From Bathynomus jamesi (taxonomy: Eukaryota; Arthropoda; Malacostraca; Isopoda; Cirolanidae), in NCBI GenBank assembly GCA_023014485.1, contig JAJOZX010000919.1, positions 540,001-604,000 of the forward strand: a stretch of 64,000 bases of DNA, written 5' to 3'. Shown here piece after piece: positions 1-10,346 of this stretch. The translations under genes were made by a program, and so were the position numbers. Under the pieces are notes generated by a model, which made no database searches, had not been told where the DNA came from, and saw nothing but the letters and a program-made list of their open reading frames with translations. Positions within the stretch are counted from its first letter, which is position 1; each line of letters opens with the position of its first letter.

Positions 1-1
1 G

Positions 2-1444
2 ACCACATCTGCAAGAGCCGCTCGAAAGACAAGAAAACGAAAATATGAAACTTGCATCAAGGATTTTACTCCTCCTGATCACTGCCTAGTACATTGGGAT
101 AGCAAGCTGCTTACTAAATCATGTTCAGAACAAGAAGACCGCCTTGCAATACTTGTTACTGGATACCCAAATGTAGAAAAACTTTTATCAGTTTCTATAA
201 TAGATGATTCCACTGGATTGTCTCAAGCCACTTCTGTATTTCAAAGTATTGAAAAATGGAACTTGAAGCAAAATGTCTTTGGAGTATCATTTGATACCAC
301 TGCATCCAATTCAGGATGGATGAAAGGTTCCTGTAAGTTACTTGAAGAACTTTTGCAAAAGAAATTGATTTGGTTAGCATGCCGCCATCATGTGGCTGAA
401 AGAGTTTTGCGTGCTGTGTATGAAACCATTTTTGGCCCAAGTAAATCTCCTGAGTTTGAGTTATTCAAAGAATTTCGCGAGTCTAAATGGAAGAAAATTA
501 ATACGAAATCTACATACAATGTTCTTGATGTTAAATCAAGGTATCAAAGAGGCCTAAAGGAAGAATGTGTAGAATTTATGACCCAATGTTTAAGAAAATC
601 TGACTGCTTTCCACGTGATGACTATAAGGAAGTTGCTGAAATAACTTTAATGCTTTTAGGAGAGGTTTCCAGAGAAAACAGTCATTGGCGGAAAACTGGT
701 GCAATGCACCGTGCCAGGTGGATGGCAATGATTTTGTATACAAATAAAATGTATGCTTTTGCCCACCAAGCATCATATGATGAATCATTGATTAAGAAAT
801 TAAAGAGAATGTGTCTATTTAATGCATTAATTTATGGAAAATACTGGCTTTTATGTTCTAATTCACTAGCTAGTCCAGCTAATGATCTGAAGTTTTATCA
901 TGATTTGGTGAATTACAAGAAGGAAGATAGGGAAGTTGCAAATGCTGCTTTGAAATCTTTTGCCAATCATTACTGGTATTTGACGGAGGAAGTGGTCCCT
1001 TTGAGTTTCTTTGGATCGCTAAGTAATGATGAAAAAGATAAGATCGCAAAATCCTTAAACAAATATCCAGTTCCAGAAAATTATGTACGTGGGCAACCTG
1101 TTTTCCCCATTTTAAAGGAAGACACAAAGCTTCATCAGCTAGTAGGTCCAATTTCATGGCATTTATTTCAATGCTGTGGGTCAAAACCAGACTCATGGAT
1201 AAAGAAACCAGCATCAACATGGGAAGAGGTCGATGACTACAACAAACTAAAAAACATTCTTTCATCTATTAGAGTAGTCAATGATACCGCTGAAAGAGGA
1301 ATCAAGCTGGTTCAAGACTTTCATGACAAATGTCAAAATGAAGAAGAATTTCAAGGTCTTTTGCAAATTGTGGAAGAGAATAGAAGACTAATTCCTGATC
1401 CTAGTAAAGAGACTCTTAAAAGAATGAAACTCAGTAAAGAATAG
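2..1444 (+). CDS. hAT-like transposase, C-terminal part, cut by window edge
   Basis: An uninterrupted frame runs from base 2 to a TAG at 1442-1444 (about 480 residues), so the protein begins upstream of the window. Visible blocks in order are an HWD motif (near base 95), FDTTASN (near 290), a CRHH block (near 380), ARW (near 715) and VNDTAERG (near 1280). This order parallels the hAT RNase H-like fold: first Asp, second Asp followed by N, a Cys/His pair, RW, then a Glu in the C-terminal dimerisation region. Proposed catalytic residues are the Asp of HWD, the Asp of FDTT and the Glu of AERG; that assignment is inference. The protein at 4424-6888 has the same blocks in the same order but is a divergent relative. 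This is the only transposase here still open over more than 1.4 kb, so it may be a young copy. Sure that it is a transposase-like protein, less sure of the superfamily. Confidence 0.7.
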   Translation, partial: TTSARAARKTRKRKYETCIKDFTPPDHCLVHWDSKLLTKSCSEQEDRLAILVTGYPNVEKLLSVSIIDDSTGLSQATSVFQSIEKWNLKQNVFGVSFDTTASNSGWMKGSCKLLEELLQKKLIWLACRHHVAERVLRAVYETIFGPSKSPEFELFKEFRESKWKKINTKSTYNVLDVKSRYQRGLKEECVEFMTQCLRKSDCFPRDDYKEVAEITLMLLGEVSRENSHWRKTGAMHRARWMAMILYTNKMYAFAHQASYDESLIKKLKRMCLFNALIYGKYWLLCSNSLASPANDLKFYHDLVNYKKEDREVANAALKSFANHYWYLTEEVVPLSFFGSLSNDEKDKIAKSLNKYPVPENYVRGQPVFPILKEDTKLHQLVGPISWHLFQCCGSKPDSWIKKPASTWEEVDDYNKLKNILSSIRVVNDTAERGIKLVQDFHDKCQNEEEFQGLLQIVEENRRLIPDPSKETLKRMKLSKE

Positions 1445-1648
1445 TTCATTAACAGATAGATTAGGTATTTTTATTTGCAGAGATTGTTTTAATTTAGAAG
1501 AGGCTGATTTTTTTTTGTTATTAAATATACCATAAATTGTCTTTTCTTATTTCTATGTTTAAAAAGCTCTTATATCAATGATTTCTAATTAGGAAACTTG
1601 TTTCTTTTTATTTTTTTGAGGAAAGTGTTGAATAAAAAAAAAAAAACG
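1445..1648. other. AT-rich downstream flank of the first transposase
   Basis: About 200 bases of A/T-rich sequence with a 13-base A run near 1635 just before the next repeat begins. No clear inverted terminal repeat of the transposon was found here. Confidence 0.4.
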
Positions 1649-2050
1649 ATGGGACCTCACAACTATAGATAAAGTGTTAATTTTTAGCTTTATTTATATA
1701 TATATAGTTTTGAGGTTGTCTTCACTTTGTATAGGCTAGTTATAATAAAAACTAATTATGATTTGCATTATAACTAGCAAATACAAAGCCCATCGCCGCG
1801 AAGCTGCATTGGGGTGATGCTTCAAAGGTGGCGGTAACACCTTATTTAAGAAGAAGGCACTGCAAGCAAAAAATTTTTTTAATTTAAATTTTTAAAAAAT
1901 AAATGAAATTTTCAAAATTAAGTAAATTTCTATTTTGATGAACTTTTCTAATAGAACTTTTGATTCTAAATCATTTTTATTCTATAACATTTTTCGATAA
2001 AGTTGATAGTGTTTGAGATATATGGGGTTTTTAGGAAAAGGGGATGCGCA
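1649..2050 (+). repeat. Dispersed repeat R1, copy 1
   Basis: About 400 bases nearly identical to 3089-3497 in the same orientation. Shared landmarks are GATGGGACCTCACAAC at the start, a short (TA)n, AAAGCCCATCGCCGCG, GGTGGCGGTAACACC and GATGCGCAAAA at the end. Similarity stops abruptly at both ends, which implies two copies of one mobile or duplicated unit. No coding signal was recognised and the family is unknown to me. Confidence 0.8.
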
Positions 2051-2059
2051 AAATTTCAA

Positions 2060-2089
2060 GGGGGGGTGGGGGGGGGGGGGGGGGGGGGG
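2060..2089 (+). repeat. 30-base G run
   Basis: Twenty-nine of thirty bases are G, with a single T at 2067. It lies at the point where the two R1 copies diverge. It could form G-quadruplexes. It could also be a collapsed or misread homopolymer. Confidence 0.9.
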
Positions 2090-2090
2090 A

Positions 2091-2703
2091 TTCAAAATTT
2101 GTCGGATTAGAAAATGCCTGTAAAATTCGTGTTTAGGACATCATTTGGCACAACATTAGACTCCTGGACCTTGACTTTTTGAAAATGACCCAAAATGGTA
2201 CACCCTATTATAGCGTTCAAGTTGAAGTTCGAAAATGATGTTTCTTGAGCTTTAACCCGAGATGTGAGACCGCACACATAGAGATTAGTGTCGGGTCTAC
2301 GTAACTCCATAATCATAATGAAAATTACATTTATAGGTTAAAACAATTTGTTATTCAACAATAATAAAATACATCATTTCCGGGAAAATAAATGTAGTTT
2401 TATTGTAATAGGCCACCCTGGCCTTCTACTGTTGACGCTCTAAATAATGATGGGTTCCCGACAGTGACCGTATATGGTTCCTTCTTTGGTACAGCTTTCC
2501 GGTGTGTAAGGTCAAGGGTAAAAAAAGAGAGCCAGTAAGTTTCCTGTTACTGTCTGTGCGGTCCCCTATTTGAATTGTGAGAGGAATTTTTCCTTAACCT
2601 ATTTTGGCATGTAATAATAAGCGACCAAACGATTCAAAATTTAATGCCATACTAAACTTCAGTGCTTACAGTTTTCTTTCTTTGTTGCATAGGTTTAAAA
2701 TTA
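2091..2703. other. Unassigned spacer
   Basis: No gene, inverted repeat or recognisable element was found. An open frame on the minus strand (2107-2316) has no family resemblance I can name. Confidence 0.4.
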
Positions 2704-2704
2704 G

Positions 2705-2782
<78 letters not shown>
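2705..2782 (+). repeat. (CT)n microsatellite
   Basis: Almost pure CT dinucleotide repeat of about 78 bases, with one phase slip near 2720. Confidence 0.95.
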
Positions 2783-2786
<4 letters not shown>

Positions 2787-2964
2787 TTGTTTGTAATATA
2801 TTTTCAAAAGTAAATTCTTCATATAATAGAAGTTAATCCGAATTTTTTACACCACTACATTCAGATTACAAACAGCAATATGGCCCAAAAGTTTGTTGCC
2901 CCGACGCATTCTAAACTTTTTTCGGGGGAACAGACGTTCGGGACACCCTGTATATATATATATA

Positions 2965-3097
2965 TATATATATTATATTATATACTAAAATCACAGAATA
3001 ACACGTGATCTTATTAATAAGCAAACAACCACAGGGAAAAGGAAAAGGAAACACGAAGTCCGAGCGCTTTCGTGATATATTCACATCTTGATGGGAC
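2965..3097 (-). mobile_element. Penelope-like element terminus with degenerate hammerhead
   Basis: Read on the minus strand, 3097-3058 contains GTCC, a damaged core ending AAGA, then T, GTGA, ATATA, TCAC, GAAA, GCGCT, C and GGAC. This has the layout of the better-preserved hammerheads at 39776-39815 and 55359-55404: helix I (GTCC/GGAC), stem II (GTGA/TCAC), GAAA and a loopless palindromic helix III (AGCGCT). The CUGA part of the core is disrupted where repeat R1 begins. Downstream on this strand is the purine/pyrimidine-rich tail (CTTCGTGTTTCC and CCCTGTGG) seen at other Penelope ends in the window. A short fragment. Confidence 0.6.
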
Positions 3098-3497
3098 CTC
3101 ACAACTATAGATAAAGTGTTAATTTTTAGCTTTATTTTATATATATATAGTTTTGAGGTTGTCCTCACTTTGTATAGGCTAGTTATAATAAAAACTAATT
3201 ATGATTTGCATTATAACTAGCAAATACAAAGCCCATCGCCGCGAAGCTGCATTGGGGTGATGCTTCAAAGGTGGCGGTAACACCTTATTTAAGAAGAAGG
3301 CACTGCAAGCAAAAAGATTTTTTAATTTAAATTTTTAAAAAATAAATGAAAATTTTCAAAATTAAGTAAATTTCTATTTTGATGAACTTTTCTAATAGAA
3401 CTTTTGATTCTAAATCATTTTTATTCTATAACAGTTTTCGATAAAGTTGATAGTGTTTGAGATATATGGGGTTTTTAGGAAAAGGGGATGCGCAAAA
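3089..3497 (+). repeat. Dispersed repeat R1, copy 2
   Basis: Near-identical direct repeat of 1649-2050, differing by a few substitutions and short indels in A/T runs. It abuts the Penelope fragment on its left, whereas copy 1 abuts an A run. Flanks on both sides differ, marking the true ends of the unit. Confidence 0.8.
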
Positions 3498-3629
3498 CTC
3501 TGTAATTTTTAAAGTATTAATGTGAGAATGTTGAAACTTTGCCAGTTACTACACCATATGCATAAGTTTTTGTCATAATGTTTTTCGTTTGTTTCAGATT
3601 GAATTATGTTTACCCCATAAGAAAAAGCG

Positions 3630-4012
3630 AAATGTGTGTTATCGATGGCTGAGTTGAAGTCCCCTACTCTGGTGCAACGGCGATTCCGTACAACCTCTCA
3701 CAACCCACCAGAAGAGACCTATATGCATGGACCAAGAAATTTGAGGAGACTGGCAGTGTTCTAAAGGAACACTCTGGAGGGCGAACAAGATCGGAAGATG
3801 ATGAACGAATACGCGGCGCCTTTGGTAGTAGCCCGACAAAGTCCATCCGTCGTGCCAGTGTCGAACTGCAGATTCCTCGTTCAACTGTGCTAGAGTCGTG
3901 CGCAAACGGCTGCAGCTCTATCCATATAAGCTTCAAATTGCTCAGCATATAACATGTGAAGATCTTAACAAAAGGAAACATTATGCTATGCACAATGTAT
4001 CTAATGTATCTA
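3630..4012 (+). pseudogene. Tc1/mariner (DD41D-like) transposase, N-terminal relic
   Basis: Joining short frames on the plus strand gives a recognisable paired helix-turn-helix half: a block with KKFEETGSV, then a GGR linker, then SPTKSIRRAS, ELQIPRSTV and RKRLQLYPYKLQ. This matches the DNA-binding domain of the DD41D elements at 7185-8749 and 43887-45099. The catalytic half is absent. Several frameshifts are needed to read through. A right terminus of the form GGGAACCCGGTA lies at about 4142-4154 next to (TA)n and may belong to it. No matching left end was found. Confidence 0.6.
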
Positions 4013-4151
4013 ATGTATTTAAATGTTATAATTCACATATATCATATGAAACTTTATGACATTGACTATTTACTGTGTGAATATTACATTGTTTGCATAA
4101 TTCAATAAAAAATTATAGGCTTCAAAATTGCTTAATTTTGAATGGGAACCC

Positions 4152-4152
<1 letters not shown>

Positions 4153-4214
<62 letters not shown>
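4153..4214 (+). repeat. (TA)n microsatellite
   Basis: About 62 bases of uninterrupted TA repeat, ending exactly where the TIR of the next element starts. Confidence 0.95.
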
Positions 4215-4219
<5 letters not shown>

Positions 4220-7173
4220 GGTGGTCCATAAAATTGAAGTTTTGATTTTTTGTTATTGCCGGGCGGTAACTTGTGAGGATGAATGAGAAAACACCTCTGG
4301 CCAATTTTTTCCCAAATCAATCACTTTTTAGGGGTAGCACACAGTACTTCATTTTTGCACTTTTGCACTACCTAGTAGATTTACTTGTATATTATGTTCC
4401 AGTTCCAGTAATACATCTTTTCCTTGACAGATTATTGGTGTAGTGTTCATTGGTTGTGTTTAGTGGTTGGATATATGATGACTCAAGTTCGAAGCTCTTG
4501 CTTTTATCTCCTTGAAGGAGATAAAGTGAAGGACAAGCTTCTTGGAAGCAAATTACCATCACGTGGAGAAGTATTGTCATGCTTCCTTCATCACCACACT
4601 AATCTCAAGGAGGAGTTGAAGGAAAGTGCTCAAGTAGTGTGGGGTCAACTTGAAATATTTTGGAACAAAGCTCGAATCCCGACAAGGGAAAAATACAAAG
4701 GAATCCAAAAGATCTTGGACCTTCACCAAGATTGGATCAAAATAAAAAAAGGACGAATGAGGAGGTGCCAGAAGCAGGTGAGTTGGATGATCAATGATAA
4801 ATAAAATAGTTTCTCGAGAGTATGACATATTATACTGTACAATAGTCAATACATTTATCATATATATTATATATATTTATTATTTATATTTAGGTGTACA
4901 ACGAAGAGGGATTCAAGGAGACACTTCGGAACCTATTTGATATGGCACATGCTGATGCCTTGTCTCTAATCAAAAACCCAGAAGACAAGGCCTTCTTGCT
5001 GGCCCAGCGAGAGCCTGGAAGACGGGGATGCATGGTGGGAGTAGACAGAAAAACAGCAGAAAAAGAAAAACAAGCTGCCCACAGGAAGATGGAGGAGGAG
5101 ATGCGAAAGAGAAAGGTGAGATTGTTCTTCAAATTCCTACTTTCATTTGATTGCAATGATTAGGTTGTTCGTTAACACTAATTGTCCATTTTCTTCGATT
5201 GTATTGCAGGCAGTCAATGAAGGTGCATCAACGTCGGGTACAGCAGTATTGGTGTCCTCAACAGAATCCTCAGTCACAGACGAGTCATCCTCCACCGAAG
5301 ATGAATGGGCAAAAGGTGGAAAGCGACCTCCAAAACAGGTGAAAAGAGTCAAGAATGTGATAACATCAAATCTAGCTGCTGCCCTAGATCGGACACACAC
5401 TACGGACAGGATGGCAACCTACATAATAGCAGAGACTGCATTGAGCCTTGGCCACAGCCCAATGAATTTTAACATCACCCGGACCTCCATCAAACGGCAG
5501 AGAGAACGACATCGGATCATGATCTGCAGTAGCCTAAAAGCTTCCTTTCAGTCCGGTCCTGCAATCATCCACTGGATGGAAAACTTATTCCAGACCTCCT
5601 CAACACCAGAGACCATGCGCATGTGGATCGGCTGCCTGTGCTCATTTCCTCCTTTTCGGGTCAATCTCAGCTCCTTGGAGTCCCCAAAATACCAACTGGA
5701 TCAGGAGAACACCAAGCCAGCGCAGTTTTTGAATTATTATTGACTGATTGGGGCCTCGAAGAATCTGTCGTTGGGATGTGTTTCGACACCACTGCCTCCA
5801 ATGCTGGTCGTTTGAATGGAGCGTGTGTGTTGTTGGAGCAGAAGTTGAAGAAAACCTCCATTTTGCCTGCCGTCATCACATCATGGAAGTGATGATCGTG
5901 GAGTTTTCACTGCTTGCTATGGCCCCGAGTGGACCTGATGTTCCATTGTTCAGCAGGTTTCAGAGTAAATGGACCTTCATTGACACAGGAACATACGGCA
6001 CCGGATGGGATGATGAAGAGGTGCATCGACTCTTGGCCCCCATTAGAGATTGGATTCTCCGCTTTGCTGAGGAAAAACACTCCTCAAAATCCTTTCGAGA
6101 TGACTATCAGGAATTCCTCGATCTGTCCATCATTTTCTTGGGAGGGAGCATTGACAACTACACCTTCAAGCGACCTGGCCCCATGCACCAAGCCAGATGG
6201 TTATCTAAGGTGATCTATTCATTGAAGATGTGGCTGTTCAGGGACAAATCCCAGCCCTCACTCCACGAGAGCAAAAGTGTCTTAAGGATGTCAGTGTCTT
6301 CGCTGTTTCCATCTACCTGCAGGCATGGATGACAGCGCCAATAGCTGCTGCTGCGCCTCGCAGCGACCTCAGTCTTCTGCAGAGTCTTCGGGAATACCAT
6401 GACCCCAAAATTTCGGAAGTGGCATTAAAAAACTCAGCGGTCGTCTTTGGTATCTTTCGGAGGAGATGGTGGGCCTCGCGATTTTCGATCCTGAGGTGTC
6501 TGAAGAGACTAAAACAGCAATGGTGAAGGCGATGGAGGAAGTTGAAGGAAAGCCTGATTGCCAGAAGAGAAGGAAAGGTGTTGCTGAGGGGGCTTCAATC
6601 GAGTCACTAGCAACAGCAAACTCAAAAAGACTGCTGTTGTCTCTGGGGTCAGGTGTGGGATACCTGAGGAAGGAGGTGCGGGATTGGGACAGTGATCCTG
6701 ATTACCAAATAGCGAAGAAATCAGTGGCAAACCTCTCTGTCGTGAACGATCATGCAGAGAGGGGGGTGCTCTCATTAATGAATACAACGGCTGCCACACC
6801 AGGAATGAGGAACAACTGCAGTATCTCCTGCAAGTTGTTGCTAACTACAGGAAGCAGTTTCCTCAACCACTGAAGTCAGCCTGGCAACTGGGCGAGAAAA
6901 CAAAGATCAAATGAGGTGCAGAGGAATTGTTAGTCAATTCATTTCGGAATTGTTAGTTACCCTAATAGTCATGTACTGTCACCAAGATTAACTTTGCTGT
7001 GATTTTCAGATTATACCAAAACTTCAAGTGTCATGTGCTACCCCTACAAATTAACTGATTCAAATAAAACTTTCCCAGAGGTGTTTCCTCATCCATCCTC
7101 ATAAGTTACAACCCAGCAATAAAAACAAATCACAAAAAAAAATTCCACCCCTATAAGAGTGGACCACCCTAAT
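4215..7173 (+). mobile_element. hAT-like DNA transposon with long TIRs (3 kb)
   Basis: The ends are ATTAGGGTGGTCCA at 4215-4228 and its complement at 7160-7173. The inverted similarity continues imperfectly for about 130 bases inward on both sides, including the shared blocks AGGATG, AACACCTCTGG and AGGGGTAGCACA. Both flanks are (TA)n, so the target-site duplication cannot be read. Between the TIRs lies one transposase gene with two introns. TIR length and sequence are unlike the short CAG or TAG ends of the ordinary hATs in this window. I cannot place this TIR in a named superfamily. Confidence 0.8.
4424..6888 (+). pseudogene. hAT-like transposase with two phase-0 introns, frameshifted
   Basis: Exon 1 ends at 4777 (CAG|GTGAGT), intron 1 is 4778-4893 (ends TTTAG), exon 2 is 4894-5115, intron 2 is 5116-5209 (AAG|GTGAGA to TTGCAG) and exon 3 starts at 5210. 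Both introns are phase 0 and the frames join cleanly, which is strong evidence for real splicing. Met at 4478 is a likely start. The N-terminal part has a helical block, then FDMAHADAL and GRRGCM motifs, then a Ser/Thr-rich acidic linker. The catalytic part has FDTTASN (near 5785), CRHH (near 5870), ARW (near 6192) and VNDHAERG (near 6740), matching the protein at 2-1444. At least four frameshifts lie between about 5570 and 6800, so this copy is dead. The family is RNase H-like; relation to hAT is inferred from motif order. Confidence 0.75.
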
Positions 7174-7184
7174 ATATATATATA

Positions 7185-8749
7185 CAAGGTGTTTCAGGAG
7201 GAAAGGTCAATACTTCGGGAGCTGATCGTATCGGTCATTGTGAGAAAAAAAGTTCATATGAACATGTGTCTAATTCTGAACAGTTAAGGAGATAGAGCTA
7301 GTTGAATCTGATGCGCGCGCAGCTCTTCCTCCCCCTTCCCTCCCCTATAACCTTGAACCATGTAAGCTGTGATGTAAGCATGTAACATAAGCCAATCGAC
7401 AGCTGACTGTTGTGAGTGACATTGTTTGGTGTTTGAAGCAGTGTTAAGAATGCCACACACCTTCACACATGCCGAATATGCAGATATGGTGTATGTCTAC
7501 GGTTTTTGCGATGGAAGTGCAACAGCTGCTGTTGCAGAATACCGTCGACGGTTTCCGAACCGCAGAATTCCAGATCGAAGTGTGTTTACCAGGGTTTTCA
7601 ACACATTGCGTGAGATTGGTACACTTCCCAGCGCTCATGTTTCATCTGAACGTGAAGGTCAACAAGATGTGGATGAAGTGGAAAACATTCTTCAGTTGGT
7701 AGAGCGTAGTCCTACTACTAGCTCACGAAGAATTTCTACACGTCTCGGTGTACCATACACAAGAGTATGGCGAACATTACGTGAGGAAGGCTTGCATCTA
7801 TATTATGTACAGCGTGTACAACACCTTCAACCAGGAGACGCTGCCATGCGACTGGAATTTTGTCATTGGGTAAATGCTAATCGCCGATTGCTTCGATTAA
7901 TACTGTTCACCGATGAAGCTACTTTCACCCGTGACGGTATCAACAACACTCGTAACTCTCATCGGTGGTCAGACGAAAATCCAAATGCCACTGTGGAAAC
8001 AAATTTTCAACATCGCTTCTCTGCCAATGTGTGGTGCGGTATCATCGATGATCAGCTGATTGGCCCTGTTACTTTCAGGACAAAGTTACCTAGAATTTCT
8101 GCAAAATGAATTGCCAGGACTATTGGAGGATGTTCCTTTGGCTATACGCGCTGGTATGTACTTTCAGCATGACGGAGCTCCTCCACATTCTACCCGTCTG
8201 GTGATGCAATACCTAAATCAAACTTTCCCTGGTCGATGGATCGGCCGCGGTGGTCCCATTCAATGGCCACCAAGGTCTCCAGACCTCTCTCCGTTAGATT
8301 GTTTGTGGGGGTGGATGAAAAGTCAAGTTTACAAAAGAAAGGTGGATACACGAGACGAATTGCTCGCGTGCATTTTGGATGATGCTGCCCGCATAAAGGA
8401 ACGTCAAGATCAACTCAGACGAACAACACGCGATCTTCGCACACGAGTTGCAAAGTGCAATGAGGTTGACGGTGGGATTTTCGAAAACGTATTGTAAACT
8501 GTAACAAATTTGTCAGTTCTGTATCTGATACCATTCAAAATGCCAATGTTTAAAATTTAAATGTTAGAAACAGTAATTGGTTTCTCTTTCTTGATTACCA
8601 TTAACAATGCTTTTATATTTGTAGATTCAAACAGCTCTATCTCTGTAACCATTCAGAATTAGACACATGTTTATATGAACTTTTTTTCTCACAATGACCG
8701 ATACTATCACCTCCCGAAGTATTGACCTTTCCTCCTGAAACACCCTGTG
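7185..8749 (+). mobile_element. DD41D mariner-like transposon, copy 1
   Basis: TIRs of about 125 bases, nearly perfect apart from a 2-base slip at the tip: CAAGGTGTTTCAGGAGG at 7185 and its counterpart ending at 8749. The element is bounded by TA on both sides (7183-7184 and 8750-8751), the Tc1/mariner target duplication. It lies inside a (TA)n tract shared with the preceding hAT-like element. Confidence 0.9.
7450..8497 (+). pseudogene. DD41D transposase, one frameshift
   Basis: Start chosen at the Met of [13 protein letters not shown] (7450). Its position matches the Met of the homologue at 42568; an upstream in-frame Met at 7426 lies in leader sequence. Two N-terminal helix-turn-helix blocks are followed by an [14 protein letters not shown] segment. 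Catalytic Asp 1 is in LFTDEATF, Asp 2 in FQHDGAPPH, and the third acid is the Asp of DLSPLDCLWG. The spacing between the second and third acids is 41 residues, diagnostic of the DD41D (rosa/Visitor-type) family. Length is about 345 residues, normal for the family. A frame change near 8077 breaks the protein between VTF and GQSYLEFL, so it is probably inactive. Otherwise well preserved, with no premature stops. Confidence 0.88.

Positions 8750-8751
<2 letters not shown>

Positions 8752-8800
<49 letters not shown>
8752..8800 (+). repeat. (TA)n microsatellite
   Basis: TA dinucleotide tract directly downstream of the DD41D element, with two small interruptions. Confidence 0.9.
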
Positions 8801-8801
<1 letters not shown>

Positions 8802-8805
8802 TATA

Positions 8806-9728
8806 TGTTATAATTTGATTTATCATCGAAGTAAAGCCGCTCCCTGGTGACTATTATCTTTATATACTTTCATTCATTCAATAATTCACACGCTAGTGTA
8901 TGTATGACTAATTTTCTCCCGAACAGAAATCACACGCCAGTGACGCAGCCGGATCTTTACACCTGGGAGACACAATGGATTGTGAAACACTCACTTCTCC
9001 AAAGTTCCGAGGTGACGTCAACCGCTAGCGTGGTGGTGTAGGCAAGTTCCGTTCATTTGGCTCCATAAGAAGGGGCTCAGCACCATTACGGCAGATTCCG
9101 AGGAGACGGGTCTCCGGGCTGAAACGGCGGGTTTCACTCCATTAGCGGGAATGGGTTTTCAATTGGGGTGTGACTGTAGGAAAAGGCAGTAGACGTAGCA
9201 ATTGACTCATACATTCAATATTAAGAGATTCAGAACGGGCTAGGGCGAGGGTCTCAGAAGGGATCTCAGAGGTAATGGGTGCATTTCATCTCGTAAGGAA
9301 ATTGCTTTGTATCGGGAATTTGGGTTCGTGACCTGAATGTAGGACAGGCAATAGGCACGAGCAAAATTTAACGTGTATTTAATCAATCTTAGAATTAAGA
9401 ATTAACTATTATTGGAATTATTAACTTTTAGTGAAGAAATCGGTTTATAAACTATCTGTGAAGAAATATTAATTTACTGTAACTGATTAATAACCGTCTT
9501 GCCTAAGTTCAATTAAAATAACAACTGCCGACGTGTTTCATTGATTTTTGACTTTTGGGAACTTGTGATAAGAAATTTCTACACCGTGACCCTTAAACGG
9601 ATTCAATTCCGGCGTGCTCTGTGGTCAGGGACCTACCAGACATCGAGACGGTTTTTCCCATTCAGGAGTACAATATTATACCCTCTTGGAGTAAGTCAAT
9701 TTTACTCATTCCGAGGGGCCGTATAATA
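8806..9728 (+). mobile_element. Possible solo LTR
   Basis: About 920 bases of more balanced composition with no transposase or RT coding, bounded by TGTTATA at 8806 and TATAATA at 9728. These are one mismatch from the TGTTATA...TATAACA terminal inverted repeats common in Gypsy/BEL-type LTRs. The flanks are TA-rich, so a 4-6 bp target duplication cannot be read. No second LTR, primer-binding site or gag/pol lies nearby. It could instead be unique sequence between two TA tracts. Confidence 0.3.
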
Positions 9729-9777
9729 TATATATATATATATATATGTGTGGGTGTGTGTGTGTATATGTATATAT

Positions 9778-9866
<89 letters not shown>

Positions 9867-9912
9867 TATTTATATATATATGTAGGTATGCATGTATATA
9901 TCGAGAGAGATA
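9729..9912 (+). repeat. Compound (TA)n(TG)n(CA)n microsatellite
   Basis: Alternating TA, TG and CA dinucleotide blocks that can pair with each other. The long Tyr-Ile and Thr-His open frames across it on both strands are artefacts of the repeat. Confidence 0.9.
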
Positions 9913-10346
9913 TGATGTTGCCAACAAAACGGGGTTTTGTTCGTTGTTTTTCTCTCTGCAATTTTGCGCTACATGAACAAAATCGAATTTCATAATGCAG
10001 ACGTTTTAGGGCTTGGCGATAATCGTCGATATCGTGATAATCGATCGTCGCGGAAAAAATCGCCGATAATCGCCGCCATTTTTCTGAAAACGCTAATCGT
10101 TACAGACAAGTTTTTAACAAGTTTTTTATGTAAAATTTTATAATTTCCAAAAAATTCAGCTGTGAAACTGCGTGATAACGTTTTTCTGTTAATATCAAAA
10201 CGAAAACAACTCTGATTGTTGCGTGCTATTATATTCTATGATTGAATGATGTGATTAGGGCTCCAAGTATATTAAATTGTTTGTATTGATTGACAGAAGA
10301 AGTGGGGAAAAGAATGACACCGGCACTTTCAAAGGTAAGGATTGTA

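Noticed and set aside
2885..2950. Right end of a DD41D-type transposon (GGGACACCCTGTA beside TA repeat)
   Set aside because: The tip matches, but no left end or transposase was found upstream in the window, so no element was called.
4216..4221. TTAGGG at the transposon tip as a telomere-like motif
   Set aside because: A single hexamer at a TIR, mirrored at the other end; no tandem array.
5667..5879. Minus-strand frame in the hAT-like transposase
   Set aside because: Shadow frame; the plus strand carries the conserved FDTTASN block here.
7469..7702. Second coding frame overlapping the DD41D transposase
   Set aside because: Out-of-frame shadow of the transposase with no family resemblance.
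9706..9995. Long open frames of Tyr-Ile or Thr-His repeats on both strands
   Set aside because: They are translations of the TA/TG/CA microsatellite. The same artefact recurs at every (TA)n tract in the window.
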